NCBI RefSeq assembly: GCF_004664715.2
Contig: NC_051068.1
Span: forward strand, 132,576,716 to 132,640,715
Reading direction: 5' to 3'
DNA: 64,000 nucleotides
Source: Peromyscus leucopus
Lineage: Eukaryota; Chordata; Mammalia; Rodentia; Cricetidae
Made by a program: the position numbers and the translations under genes. Below the pieces are notes generated by a model. That model was not told the DNA's origin. It did not search any database and saw nothing but the letters and a program-made list of their open reading frames with translations. Shown piece after piece: positions 11,177 through 21,536 of this stretch. The first letter of the stretch is position 1. Each line of letters starts with the position of its first letter.

Positions 11177-11181
11177 CAGAC
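11075..11181 (+). repeat. (GA)n followed by (GATA)n microsatellite
   Basis: (AG)n at 11075-11123 and, after a short spacer, (GATA)n at about 11134-11181. It lies at the 3' end of a SINE, the usual birthplace of such arrays. Open frames here of Leu/Ser repeats on the minus strand are artefacts. Confidence 0.95.
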
Positions 11182-12304
11182 AATTTTAATTGTGGATGTG
11201 AGCAAGGCTCAAGCTTAGACTTCTGTGGTCCATCCAAAATGACTCCTTCCTTCATCAAGTAGCCTTGTTGTACCTTTCTTGTTCTCTTGTCCAAGTTCAA
11301 CCCTCCAGCAATATGTCTGGGCCCTCAGGGACTGCCATGATCATGAGCCCATCTCCACAGTTAATGAGCTGTTTGTGATGTCTTTCTTGGTCTAGGGCCC
11401 TCCCTTTCTGATCTTAAGATCTGAAGTCACTTTGAGGGTTCTGAGTGTGTTTCAGAGACATCTTTGAATAAACTCTAATTGTGATGTAAGGAATCATGAT
11501 TGCCCCAGAGCTACCACCTACCAGGGTCTCCATGACCGAAAGGTTTTAACTCTAACAGGGAGCATGGCCTAGGTGGACGCCAGTTTGAGGCTGCCCTGCT
11601 TTCAAGTCTATAAACTGACTTTTATATATAGACTCAGTCCCTCTTTCCATACCCCTTCCTACCCCTATGAGTACTGGGCAATCTTGGCCTAAAAGCCCCA
11701 GAAAATGGTGAGGATAGTGCCTTGTTTGGGGGTCCTTCACTGTTACCCTCCAAACTAGTGATTCATAGCTGTCCTCCACCTCACCACAAACTGATTGGTT
11801 CTGGACAGTCTGTTCTTTCTTGCAGTCACGGATCAAGCAAAGCACTAGCAAAAAGCATATCGCTGTCTATAACATCCCTTTTTGTCTATTTTAAGGTACA
11901 ATTTTTATAAAATTTAGACTCCCGTGCATTGGCCTCAGGAAAATAACAAAAATGTGATTTGAAAGGAATTCCATTCATAACTCCATGCATGTCATTACAG
12001 AGAAAATCTGGATAGGAATGCTTAAACATTTTCTTCACACTAAACCTAGAAACTTGCCATTATCTTCCGTCTCCTTCCCTCTATCGGTTTGTCTTTATAT
12101 CCCCCAGGAAAGCTCTCCTAGGCCTGGCCTCCATGGTGACCCTTCCTCTACTAGTATCTCTCAAGATCTCACTACACAGTGTGCATCAGCATCTCACTCA
12201 GCAGCCTTGCCCTCTCGAGGGGGAAAGGGGTCGTGCAGTTGACAAGTTCTCGTTAAGGAGCCGGGGAAATGAAGATGTGAAGACACACAGAAATAAATAA
12301 CCCA
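11182..12304. other. Intergenic sequence, nothing recognised
   Basis: About 1.1 kb. The start (11200-11300) may still be repeat-derived. I recognise no exon and no clear element boundary. Confidence 0.45.
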
Positions 12305-12703
12305 CGGTGCTGGCGACTTTTCTCATTGTCACAGCAGCACCGGGAAAGGGGGATTCATTTTGGCTTGCAATTTGGGGGTACGGTCCATCACGGCAGTGAC
12401 GTCACCACGGCGGGAGTGTGAGGTAGTGACGTCACAGCGGCAGGAGTGTGAGGTGGCTGGTCATATTGCATCTGCAGCCAGGAGACAGAAGAGAGCCGAG
12501 TGCTGTTGCCCATCTCTGTCTTTTTATTCAGCCGGAGATCCCCTCACCCCACCCCCAACTCGTGGGATGATGCTGTCTTACATTCAGGGTGTGTCTCCTT
12601 CCTAAGAAAATCTTTTTGGAAACGGTCTCAGAGACAATCTAGAGGCATCTTTCTACAGCATCCTAAATCCTGTCAAGTTGACAGTGATGAGTAATCATCA
12701 CAC
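12305..12703 (+). mobile_element. R2 DNA transposon-like repeat
   Basis: 'ggattcattttggcttgcaat', 'gggtacggtccatcacggcag', 'ggtggctggtcatattgcatc', 'cagccaggagacagaagagag', 'ctttttattcagccggaga' and 'cctgtcaagttgacagtgatg' follow the R2 order seen at 8385, 26675, 41682 and 51120. It is non-coding. It contains a 30-bp tandem duplication with two TGACGTCA sites, listed separately. Confidence 0.7.
12395..12454 (+). repeat. 30-bp tandem duplication, each unit with a TGACGTCA site
   Basis: Units 12395-12424 and 12425-12454 differ at 3 of 30 positions. Each contains the palindrome TGACGTCA (12397-12404 and 12427-12434), the consensus cAMP response element bound by CREB/ATF proteins. The site arose inside an R2 copy; other R2 copies here lack it. 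Whether it is bound is unknown. Confidence 0.85.
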
Positions 12704-12828
12704 CCACTCTTAGACGTTTTTTTAAGATTTAAGGCTACTGTGAGCCTTCTTGTTTTCTTACAGTCACTACTAGAAATGCATTCTCAATAATCTGGGTCAT
12801 AAAATGTCACATCAACAATTGGCACTCA

Positions 12829-13040
12829 GGGGCCGGAGAGATGGCTCAGCAGTTAAAGGCACTCGCTGCTCTTCTAGAGGACTCAGGTTCAACTCACAGC
12901 ACCCACATAGTAACTTACAAACATCTGTCACTCCAGTTTCAGAAGATCTGACACTCTCTTCCGGCCTCTGGGGACACCAGACACACGTGCACAGACAAAA
13001 CACCCATCCGTGTAAAACGATACAGACATTCTTTTAAAAC
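12829..13040 (+). mobile_element. B3 SINE (B2 class)
   Basis: Starts 'ggggccggagagatggctcag' (tRNA-derived pol III A box), then 'ctgctcttctagaggactcag', 'gcacccacatagtaacttac', 'ctctcttccggcctctgggg', 'gcacagacaaaacacccat', and ends in an A-poor tail. Complete and moderately diverged. Confidence 0.9.
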
Positions 13041-13404
13041 TGTCACAGGTAGGCTGTGATGGGTTGGAGCTGGTAGGACTTATCCGGCAGAGCAGGGAAG
13101 GCTGGAGCGCAAGTCCTGGTCCACCCGCTCATCTCTTCAGTCAGTTCAGAAGTGCCGACTATCTGCCCAGGACTTAACGCAAAAGAGAGAGAGGCGGAAG
13201 CCCAGACCTCGGTTTCAGAGATCCCTCCTCCAGGCGGGAAGACCACTCCTGTGATTACTTAACACGCAGTGTGGTGTCCTCATAGTGCAGTTGTTGGGAG
13301 CCGGGTGCTGGGACAGAACACCTCGGAAATGAGTTATGGGAGGTGTAGTTGTAGAGGGCGTCCCAGGGGAAGCTTCCTTCGATCTGGGTCCCGGATGGAA
13401 AGCA

Positions 13405-13560
13405 GATCCTGGTACAGTCACGCACATCTGTAATCCTAGCACTTGGAAGGACGAGGCAGGAGGATCCTGAGTTCGAGGCCACCTTAGGCTGCTTATGGAA
13501 TTGAGGTCAGCTTCAATCACAGAGCACAATCTGGTCCCAAAACAAATAAACAACAAAGGG
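13405..13560 (+). mobile_element. B1 SINE, old copy
   Basis: 'cgcacatctgtaatcctagca', 'cttggaaggacgaggcagga', 'gatcctgagttcgaggccacc' and an A-rich tail 'ccaaaacaaataaacaacaaa'. Confidence 0.8.
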
Positions 13561-15539
13561 AAAGTAAACGTTTAAGGTACATAATGGAGGGCACTGGAGA
13601 GGCTCCTCTGAGCAAGCTCTTACCTCTCAGAGGCACCATTTTGAAGTTCCAAAAACAGGGGATTTGATTGGCCCACCCTGGGTCAGGTGCTCACACTGGT
13701 CCAATCAAGTGCAGCCTTGGGGAGCTGCGGAAAATGACGGCTGCAGTCTTTCCCCCAAAGTGGAGCTTGATGACCAGCCGCCTTGACGGTGTTCTTCTGA
13801 TGGTGTGGTTCCGGGTCACAGCACTCATGCCTCATGCTCACTTCTCTTGGATCAAAGCCCTGGCTTGAATGGAAATGATGCTTTACATCAAGGTCACAGG
13901 TCCTTTCACTCCCGTCCCTGCCTGAAGGGGCGCGGGGAGTGACTCGGTCACGTGGTTCCAGTCCCCAGGCTGGATCCTCTGGGTCTCCCTCCTCCACTGA
14001 GCCAGCACTGCCCAAATGTGCTGGGCCTCAGAGGCAGCTGAGCAAATCCAGATGTTAGAAAGCACGTTCCAGCGAGAGGGCGGACAGCTGCTGAAGGATA
14101 TTGCATTGGAGGGCGCCTTGTTTGTCATCAGAGTGAGTAACTGGAGGAGGACTGTGGTTCATGTTTCATCCAAATGCGGGGAAGAAGGGAGATGGGAAGG
14201 AGCTGGCTAGCAAAATGCAAACGCTGGAGAAGTGGCCGTGTGTGTGCTCCCTCCTATTTACTTGTCGTTGTTAAGCAGGTCCTCCCACCCACACAAGACC
14301 ACCTCCCTAAATGGGCATTTCTTCACCCGTTGCATTAACTTGCAACCTGGCCACAAGAGATCTGTTTCCCTGCTCCTCAAAGACACACTCCTCCCAGGCT
14401 CTGGGTCTTAACTCACCTAACCACAAGGACATGGGAATGGGGAGGCTTTATTCCGCCCTGCTGCCAAGTTTTATCTCTTTATCTTTCCTCTGAATCTCCC
14501 ACCCTGGCTCCACAGTTTCTGCAATGTTCTGTCCTTCACCCACCCTGTAATTTATGGATGTGTTTTGCCTCAAAGAGCCACAGAGCTAAGAAGTTTATAT
14601 TGTCGCGCCAAGACATGGGACTTGAGACTCAGAAGCCGTCAAGTCTTAGCTCAGTCAACCTCTACCCCTGTAACCTCAAGCAAATGATAGGGTTTTCTTC
14701 CGGTTTCTCTTCCCATACTGAGGCTTCGTCCATGCCCGCACCACTTAGCATGCCTAACTAAGCTTTAATCTGCATAGACACATAGCTAACGTTCCCCAAA
14801 ATATTAAAATTTAACATCTCACAGTCTCTGAAATTAGAACAATAGCACCACATTGTGAATACCAAGTGAGGCATTTCACACGATTTGTAAACTATAAAGA
14901 GGAAAAGCACACGATTCAAAGTTGTAATCATGCTATTATAGTTTTGTGGCTTTTTAGAAATACATGGTTCTGTTATACTGGAAGGTTTAGGGTAAAGATT
15001 TGTTTGCAGGAGAACTGAGCTTTCTCGTTGGCAGGGTTTTATTAATCATCAGACCTACTCTGTTTCTCACCCACGGTGCTTTATCTCTTTGGTTTTGACT
15101 TGATAGGTTTGGTGCAGGGATAGAGTTATAAATCAGGGCTGCTCAACTTCTATACTGCTGACATCTTGGCAGGCAAGAACACCCAGAAGCACCCATGTCA
15201 GAAGCCAGATAAGTTTTTGTTTAGGAGGGGCATAATGGAATGTCCAGGGGTATATCTCTTGCCCTCCATCATCAGCGGCAATAGCACCTTCCCATGGGAT
15301 GTAGCAGTTGGAATGTGTGACATACTTTTTTCTCTTGCATCGTTGTTATGGATGATCTTGATATTTTACATGGCTGAGCCTGGGTCCCTTAAACACTGCA
15401 CTCGGTCTTGCCAGAGATGTTTTTGCTGACTTGGCTTTGACGTACATATTGGGTGACTGCTTTATCGCTGATCTGCATCCTCAGCCCATGAGTTGATTTT
15501 AACTGCTACGAAATCGTCAGAGGATGTTCTCCATGTGCG
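13561..15539. other. Intergenic stretch; possible MIR remnant near 14.6 kb
   Basis: About 2 kb without a recognised exon. Around 14610-14690 'gggacttgagactcagaag' and 'cctgtaacctcaagcaaatga' hint at a sense MIR, too weak to list alone. The AT-rich part 14760-15000 shows no element. Confidence 0.4.
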
Positions 15540-16160
15540 CATTGCATAGTATTTCAGCCTAGTGGAAATATCTGTCTTCATAAATATTTATTTATTTGTG
15601 ATTTAAAAAAACTTTCAAAATCCCCTCTTCTAGCTTTTTGAAATGGATGGTTCATTATTAACTATAGTCATAATAACACACCAGAATTTCTTGCTCCCCA
15701 CCCTTCCCCCTGCTGTCCTAGGCTCGGGTCCTCAGTCTTCTACTCTCAACTTCTATGAAGATGATTCTGTGTGTGAAAGAGAGTCTGACTTGTTTTTGGT
15801 TTGCCTGTTTGTTTTTCTGAGATTCCACATATGATTGAGATCATATGAAATTTGTCTTTCTGTAACTAACTTATTTAGCCCAATGTTCTCCAGTTCCATT
15901 CATATTATTGCAAATACCACAATTTCATTCTTCTTGTGGCTGAAGGTGTTCCATGGTGTATGTGTACCATGTTTTTGTCATCCATTCATTAGGTAATAGA
16001 CACTTGGGCTGTTTCTCTTTCTCTCTAGTTATGAATAATGCAGTAAACATGGGAGCTGATTCTTCAATGTACTGGCCTAGTTTCTTCATATATATAAAGA
16101 GGGCAGTAAGATTTCTGGATCATACAGTAATTTAACTCTCATTTCTATCTCTGTACTAAG

Positions 16161-16196
<36 letters not shown>

Positions 16197-16768
16197 GCAC
16201 GCACGCACGCACGCACGCATGCATGCACGCACGCACGCACACAAGTTTGCAAGGCTTCCCATTTCTCTACCCACTGCCAGCACATACTCTCTTGGTCTTT
16301 TGGATGATTGTCGTTCTTGTTTGAGGGGCACTATCTCATTTTGCCTTTGATTTACATTGTCCTGAGGTTTGGTGATGGTGAATCTTTTTTCAAATGGCCC
16401 GTTAGTCCGCTGTACTCTTCTTTGGGGTAATGCCTAGGTAGGTCTACTGCCCATCTTTCAGCTGGATGATCCGGTTCACTTTGGTCTTTGGAGTTCCTTC
16501 TGCTTTCTGAATGCTGACCTCTTGACGCACGTGCCCTTTGCAGATGTCTTCTATTCTGTCTATTGTCTCTTCACTCAGATCACCATCTACTTTGTTGAGA
16601 GAGTAGTTGGTAGGTTAACATAGTCTGACTGGTTCTGCTTTTGTTTCATGCATTTGATGGAGTCTTCCGAACACTTTGCCCTTTCTGTGAAGGCTTTCCC
16701 TATATTTCCTTCTGGTAGTTCCGGAGTTTACATTTAAGTGTTCAATCCACTTTGAGTCCGACTCATCT
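15540..16768 (-). mobile_element. Old L1 ORF2 fragment, antisense
   Basis: In + orientation it reads as antisense L1: 'cccaatgttctccagttccat', 'gctgaaggtgttccatggtgt', 'cattcattaggtaatagaca', 'gaataatgcagtaaacatggg', 'ggatcatacagtaatttaact', and further on 'catttaagtgttcaatccact'. The reading frame is broken throughout. A CA/CGCA microsatellite (16163-16244) interrupts it, and an antisense B1 follows at 16772. Confidence 0.75.
16163..16244 (+). repeat. (CA)n then (CGCA)n microsatellite
   Basis: A (CA)n run from 16163 to about 16192 changes to CGCA/GCAT units up to 16244. About 10 CpG dinucleotides fall within 50 bp, which is unusual in otherwise CpG-poor sequence. Confidence 0.95.
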
Positions 16769-16771
16769 TTT

Positions 16772-16878
16772 CCTTGTTTTTGAGATAGGGTCTCACTATG
16801 TGGTCCCGGTGGCCCTGAATTCATAATCCTCCTCCCTCAGCCTCCTGAGGGAGCTGAGATAACAGGCTGGTGAGCTAC
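16772..16878 (-). mobile_element. B1-type SINE, antisense fragment
   Basis: 'ttttgagatagggtctcacta', 'tggccctgaattcataatcct' and 'cctcagcctcctgaggg' are antisense B1 words. Diverged, placed at the end of the antisense L1. Confidence 0.7.
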
Positions 16879-17002
16879 ATTTTAAAGTGAATGTTCTGCA
16901 GATACCCAGGAGTAGTTAAGGGGGCTTCACCTGAGAAAGAACTTTAGAGAGGTGTCTCATATGTCCAGTGTGTTTCAAATGGGCCCCTGCACGTAGCATA
17001 TC

Positions 17003-17037
17003 GGGGACTATGGGGGTCCAGCCCCTTGATAGTCCCC
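17003..17037. repeat. Inverted repeat, 9-bp perfect arms
   Basis: GGGGACTAT (17003-17011) and ATAGTCCCC (17029-17037) form a perfect stem with a 17-base loop at the U5 edge of the antisense LTR. Confidence 0.85.
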
Positions 17038-17613
17038 TCCCAGGGTCCGGGAAGAATCTACAACCAGCTGATAATTAATCTTTAATGGGAAGAAATGAAT
17101 CTATGTACACGAAACTCCTTAGTTCATACACTTTATTATTCTGTGATAGTTCTCACGTCTAGCTCCTTTCTTGCCTGATTTCTCTATATTTATCTACTGT
17201 TCCCTCTAGGTTCTATCTTAATTCCTTCATCTAGTTCTGTCCCTTCTAGGTTCTCATCTATCTAGTTTCTTTCTCCTATCAGCTCCTCTCTCGTCTCCTT
17301 CTCTCTCATCTAGCTCTTCCTCATCTTGTTCTTCCCCATCTGGCTCTTCCTCATCTTCCATCTCGTTCCTCTAGTCCTCTCTTTTAGCCCTTCAATCTAG
17401 TTCTTCCCCATCTCAGTTTGTTCCTCTCAAGTTCTTACCCATCTAGTTCTTCCATTCTCTTTTCTCTTCTCTTCTGCCTCCTGGAAGTCTCGGTATATAA
17501 AGGAGGGTCCAAGCTAAATTGTGTAAAGCTATTACTTAACGTCCACCTCTCCTAGGCTGTATCTCCTTGTGGAATTTACTGTAAGTCAGGAGACTTGCAT
17601 GTGGGCTGTTATC

Positions 17614-17648
17614 ATTGTTAGTCCACTGGGACTAACAATGGGCGCCCA
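17614..17648. repeat. Palindrome pair in the LTR region
   Basis: ATTGTTAGTCC (17614-17624) pairs perfectly with GGACTAACAAT (17629-17639) across a 4-base loop. It is followed at once by the perfect palindrome TGGGCGCCCA (17639-17648). This could be a cruciform or hairpin, or a protein-binding element. The second word resembles the lysine-tRNA primer-site core 'TGGCGCCC', which I note without calling it. Confidence 0.85.
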
Positions 17649-17760
17649 CCTGGGTGGTGTTTCCTGTAGTCCTTGAAAGTGGCCAAGGGAGATAATCTGA
17701 TTCCAGAGAAAGCCTTTCCTGAGGCTGTTCTCCAAATACCTGGAATGTGTATGTCCAGAG

Positions 17761-18107
17761 AGTGATCAGTCTACACTGTTAGCCCTTCTTAGGGAAAAGT
17801 CAATTGGGAAAACTATGAAGGCACACATGATTTTCATAACAGAACACAGCTGATATATAACAAGCCAAGTAACACCAAAAACTCCTTGGAATTTGGCTTC
17901 CTCTGGAGGAATTCCCTGATCCCTCCAGGTAGTGACTTTGCCATAACCAGCTGAGTTCTTATGATATATTCCTGCGGCCCGCAGCAATAGCAAACAGTGC
18001 CACCACCACCTGAGCCCTGCTTGGGGCTTGATCTCAGTTTGTTCCTCTCAAGTCCACCCCCACCAAGCCCTGCTTAAGAGTTCTTAGGAATAAACATCTT
18101 CCTTCCA
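17761..18107. other. Unassigned, probably LTR-derived
   Basis: About 350 bp between the LTR and a MIR. It repeats the 21-base word 'ctcagtttgttcctctcaagt' found 618 bp upstream, which suggests shared origin. It carries an aataaa at about 18089. No coding evidence. Confidence 0.35.
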
Positions 18108-18195
18108 CCTTACAGATGAGTAAATGGAAACCCAGATGTTATGTCAATCAAAAGTGCGTGGTTGTTAGGTAGCAAACCTGAAATTCAGTTCCAGC
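18108..18195 (-). mobile_element. MIR SINE, antisense
   Basis: 'ccttacagatgagtaaatgga', 'aacccagatgttatgtcaatc', 'gttaggtagcaaacctgaaat' and 'tcagttcc' follow the antisense MIR order (tttacagatgaggaaactgagg ... agtggcagagctgggattcgaac). Confidence 0.65.
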
Positions 18196-19171
18196 CTCGG
18201 TGGAGCAAACACCGGATTCCAGCATCCAAAACAGCAACTCCAAGGCTCCAAAACCCTGAAGACAGTAGAGAACTTCTTACCTAATCTCCACAACCACTGG
18301 ATTAAGAAAAGACCCCCTCCAGTCTCATGGACAAATATGAAAAGAGGAAAACACACAAGATTACCAATTATAAAATCAGTATCTATTTTGATTAAAATCT
18401 CTCTTGGCTGCCTTCTAGCTGAATGGTCATGATTTATTGTGAGCAAAATAAAATAGAGATTACAGGGCTATTGTGAATCATATGTGAACTGATAAGTTCT
18501 AAAAAATGTAGTTCAGCCATTGGCATTTTCCAAGAGTTTCATCATCAAATCATGGGAAGAACCTGGCTCCCTCCTCAAGTCAACAAGGCAGCCACCACTG
18601 AGGCCATGAAAAGGCAATGTTCTCTTTCCCATAACATCAGTGATGACACAGGGAGACTGAGCATGCTGGGCAATGGGGGCCGCTTCTAATACCCCGGGGA
18701 GAGGACACTCAGACACTGAGGCACATCTCCAGAGGTCTGGCCCGCATCCAGGGACTTTGGAATCTTGTGGTTTGCCTCAAACTCTGAGAAGAGGGAAAAG
18801 TCCCAGTGCCTAATTTAGTTGCTCCCTCAAAAGTAAACCAAAATGAGTCATGTGGGGATGGAGAAACCACGAGTGCCAGATGTCCATTTGAGGATCATAA
18901 TAAAGACCCAAAGCTAAGGATGTGGGGACTCTACGCACCTAGGTGGCCGTCGTTTCCACTGTAACGAGTCACGACAAGATGTGCCCAGCGTTTGCATGTT
19001 CACGCTCACGTGCAGTGAAGGAATGCCTTGTGTATACTTCTGCCTCCTCCTTGGTCAGCTTGCCAGCTACTGTTCAACATCATCCAAGAAGACTAGAAAT
19101 GTATACAATGGTGTTATTAAAGGGTGAGCCTGGTTCTGTTCAGTGTTACAGAAATGCCCAAGTTTAGACTT
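18196..19171. other. Intergenic sequence, nothing recognised
   Basis: About 1 kb, with no recognisable element or exon. The overlapping small frames on both strands look random. Confidence 0.45.
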
Positions 19172-19350
19172 GGGTTAGTACTGTGGGTCAGCTGAGACTT
19201 GCTTCGCATGCAGGACTAAGTCCCCAGCACTGCATACACCAAGAGTGGTGGCACATGTTTGTCACCACAGTGCTCAGGACGGGGAGGCAAGAGAACCAAA
19301 AGTTCAAGGTCATCTTTACTAGGTCATGTGATCTGCTGCCTCAAAGGGAA
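19172..19350 (+). mobile_element. B4 SINE (ID + B1 composite)
   Basis: An ID-like head ('gtactgtgggtcagctgagac', 'ttcgcatgcaggactaagtcc', 'cagcactgcat') joins a B1-like body ('gagtggtggcacatgtttgtc', 'ggcaagagaaccaaaagttca', 'aggtcatc'). A GA-rich tail (about 19355-19450) follows and gives rise to charged frames that are not genes. Confidence 0.7.
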
Positions 19351-19354
19351 GAGA

Positions 19355-19450
19355 TGGCGAAGGGAGGGGAGGGGAGAGGAGGGGAAGATGAGGAAGAACA
19401 GGAAGGTGAGGGAAGGGAAGGGGAGGGAAGAGAGAGGAGGAGATGGGAGA
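19355..19450 (+). repeat. GGGGA/GGAA-rich low-complexity tract
   Basis: A purine-only stretch grown from the tail of the preceding B4 SINE; frames through it are Glu/Gly/Arg-rich by composition. Confidence 0.9.
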
Positions 19451-19799
19451 GGAATACAACAAGAAGGACTTTTTTCACTAACACCAGCACTAGTAATATT
19501 ATTTATTTTAAAATAATCTCTGCATGTGATGAAGATTACTTTTAAGTAGTAGAGCACTAAGAAAGCCCTTCTTCTCCTCACTCCGTCCCTATTTTCTGAC
19601 TTTTGCCTCATGAAGGTGTGCACTAACTCATCTTAGCGTCTTTGTGTCTCCTCACCTTCCTTGTTTCAGTCTGTGTCCCTTACTCTGTAAATGAGAAACT
19701 CATTGTCCTACCCCCCACCCGCCACCCTCTCTCTCTCCCTCTCTCTGTGGGTATGGGTGTGTCTGTTGCTACTGTGGTCAATCAAGAGCTTTACATACT

Positions 19800-20310
19800 G
19801 TGGCAGTTTGAATGTAACTGGCCCCCATAATACCAACGAGTGATACTATTAGGAGGTGTGGCTTTGTTGGAGGTAGTGTGTCACTGTGGGGGCGGGCTCT
19901 GAGGTTTCCTATGCTCAGGATATAGCCCAGTGTCTCAGACTTCCTGTTACCTGTAAGATGTAGGACTCTCAGTTACTTCTCCAGCACGACATCTGCCTGC
20001 ATGCTGCCATGCTCCCCGCCATGATGATAATGGACTGAACCTCTGAAACTGTAAGCTGCCACCTCAATTAAATGTTTTCCTTTATAAGAGTTGCTGTGAG
20101 GCTGGGCGGTGGTGGCGCATGCCTTTAATCCCAGCACTCAGGAGGCAGAGCCAGGCGAATCTCTGTGATTTCGAGCCTGGGCTACAGAGCGAGATCCAGG
20201 AGAGGCACCAAAACTACACAAAGAAACCCTGTCTCAAAAAACAAAAAAAAAAAAAAAGAGTTGCTGTGATCATGGTGTCTCTACAGCAATAGAAACCCTA
20301 ACTAAGACAC
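19800..20310 (+). mobile_element. URR1-like hAT transposon, split by B1
   Basis: 'ggcagtttgaatgtaactggc', 'ttaggaggtgtggctttgttg', 'gaggtagtgtgtcactgtggg', 'cttctccagcacgacatctgc', 'gataatggactgaacctctga' and 'atcatggtgtctctacagcaa', ending 'taactaagacac'. It is non-autonomous and non-coding. A B1 (20100-20256) interrupts it near the right end and duplicates 13 bp of it. Confidence 0.8.
20100..20256 (+). mobile_element. B1 SINE with exact 13-bp target duplication
   Basis: 'gctgggcggtggtggcgcatg', 'cctttaatcccagcactcagg', 'gagatccaggagaggcaccaa' and 'aaactacacaaagaaaccctg', followed by an A tail. AGAGTTGCTGTGA is repeated exactly on both sides (20087-20099 and 20257-20269), which fixes the ends. 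The 'gagaggcacc...aaactacac' segment is the form I associate with cricetid B1. Confidence 0.95.
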
Positions 20311-20377
20311 ATACTCTATGTTAACATTGTCCCGGAAGCTTTTTTTATTTGCGAGGACAGCCAGAGCATGTTGTTCT

Positions 20378-20690
20378 TGAGACTAGCGAGATAGCGCAGT
20401 TGGTAAAATGCTTGCCTCAAATGTGGGGTGACCTTCATTCAGATCCCTGGAATTCATATACAGAGATGGGCATGGAGGCACACTGCACTTTTAATCCCCA
20501 CAGTGGATCTGTGGCAGGAGAGATCAGTGGGTCCTCTGTGCTCACTGGACAGATAGCCTAGCCTGCTTGCTGAGGTTCCAAGCTCATGAGAAGCCCGTCT
20601 TAAACAACAGGTGGAAGACATTTAAGGATCCACACCCGTGGTTGTCCTCTGATCTACACATGTGAAACAGTGTTCTTTCTACAACTTTCT
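20378..20690 (+). mobile_element. B4-type composite rodent SINE
   Basis: A tRNA-like head ('gactagcgagatagcgcagtt', 'gtaaaatgcttgcctcaaatg'), then 'gagatgggcatggaggcacac', 'gtgctcactggacagatagcc' and 'tggttgtcctctgatctacac'. Same family as 5300 (-) and 43750 (-). Confidence 0.55.
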
Positions 20691-20710
20691 AGCTTTTTTA
20701 AGAAGTTAAG

Positions 20711-20925
20711 GGCCAAGTGCTGAGGATGTAGCTCAATTTGTAAAGAGACTCTCCAGCATGCACGGATCTCTTGGTTTGATGTCCAGCACCACATACATGG
20801 AATATTCTGGACTCAGGAGGTGAGGGCAAGAGGATCAGAAGTTCAAAGTCATGCTTAGTTACATAAAGAATTAAGGTCATTGTGAGTTATATAAGACACA
20901 GTCTCAAAAAAAAAAAAAAAGGAAA
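20711..20925 (+). mobile_element. B4 SINE (ID + B1 composite)
   Basis: The ID-like head 'gtgctgaggatgtagctcaat' and 'catgcacggatctcttggttt' is followed by B1-like 'actcaggaggtgagggcaaga', 'ggatcagaagttcaaagtcat', 'gagttatataagacacagtct' and an A tail (20907-20921). Confidence 0.75.
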
Positions 20926-21139
20926 GAAGGAAAACAAAAAGAAGAAATTGAGGACCAAAGGAAAGAGGGATCACCCCCAGCACCCCCCTACGGTCTGCTT
21001 CCATCTTGCCAGTGGCCTGAGTTCTGACTCCCGCGTTCTCTGCTCTCACAAGCATTGTTCCCTAAAAGAAAGTTCCAGGCTGGCACACTTAACCCCAGGT
21101 CCCATTCCAAGGCATGACATAAATGTGAGATAAAGGGCC

Positions 21140-21237
21140 CACTGAGCCACACCACCTTGTGGGGCTGATGGTCAGGACCCAGGTACCTACAAATATCTGT
21201 TGAATGGATGAATGAATGAATGAATGAATGAATGAGG
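21140..21237 (+). mobile_element. L2-like 3' end grown into (GAAT)n
   Basis: 'aaatatctgttgaatggatg' is the terminal word of L2 elements, and it runs on into seven or so GAAT units to 21237. The upstream 60 bp is too diverged to be certain. Confidence 0.5.
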
Positions 21238-21248
21238 GACAGGCAGGC

Positions 21249-21249
<1 letters not shown>

Positions 21250-21336
<87 letters not shown>
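21250..21336 (+). repeat. (AC)n(AG)n compound microsatellite
   Basis: (AC)n at 21250-21281 directly followed by (AG)n to 21336. Thr/His/Glu/Arg repeat frames are artefacts. Confidence 0.97.
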
Positions 21337-21340
<4 letters not shown>

Positions 21341-21536
21341 ATCCAGGTGGTCCAAATCTTCTCTTACAAACATAACTATTCCTATCTTTCCTCCTTTCAA
21401 CACTGAATAATTCTTACAGTGTTTTGGCCTGATCTAAGCTGGTTTTCCAAAACTCAAAACTTCTCCTACTTTATATAAAACTTATCTTAGGGGATATCAC
21501 AGACCCTGGTTTTTATCTTCAGATAATATAATAGTG

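Larger units (their letters stand above)
16999..17760 (-). mobile_element. Endogenous retrovirus LTR, antisense
   Basis: The plus strand starts 'tatcggggactatgggggtcc'. It has TTTATT at 17132-17137 (AATAAA on the minus strand), a long CT-rich tract with repeated 'tctagttcttcc' words, and a TATA box at 17494-17501 that is palindromic enough to read on both strands. On the minus strand the order is TATA, GA-rich leader, AATAAA, short U5 ending near 16999. The 5' (right) boundary is uncertain; the word 'ctcagtttgttcctctcaagt' recurs at 18031, so the element may reach about 18.1 kb. No target duplication was found. Confidence 0.5.

Noticed and set aside
17639..17656. Lysine-tRNA primer-binding site
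   Set aside because: The core resembles TGGCGCCC, but the LTR reads better in the opposite direction (AATAAA and TATA on the minus strand), so a primer site on the plus strand there does not fit.
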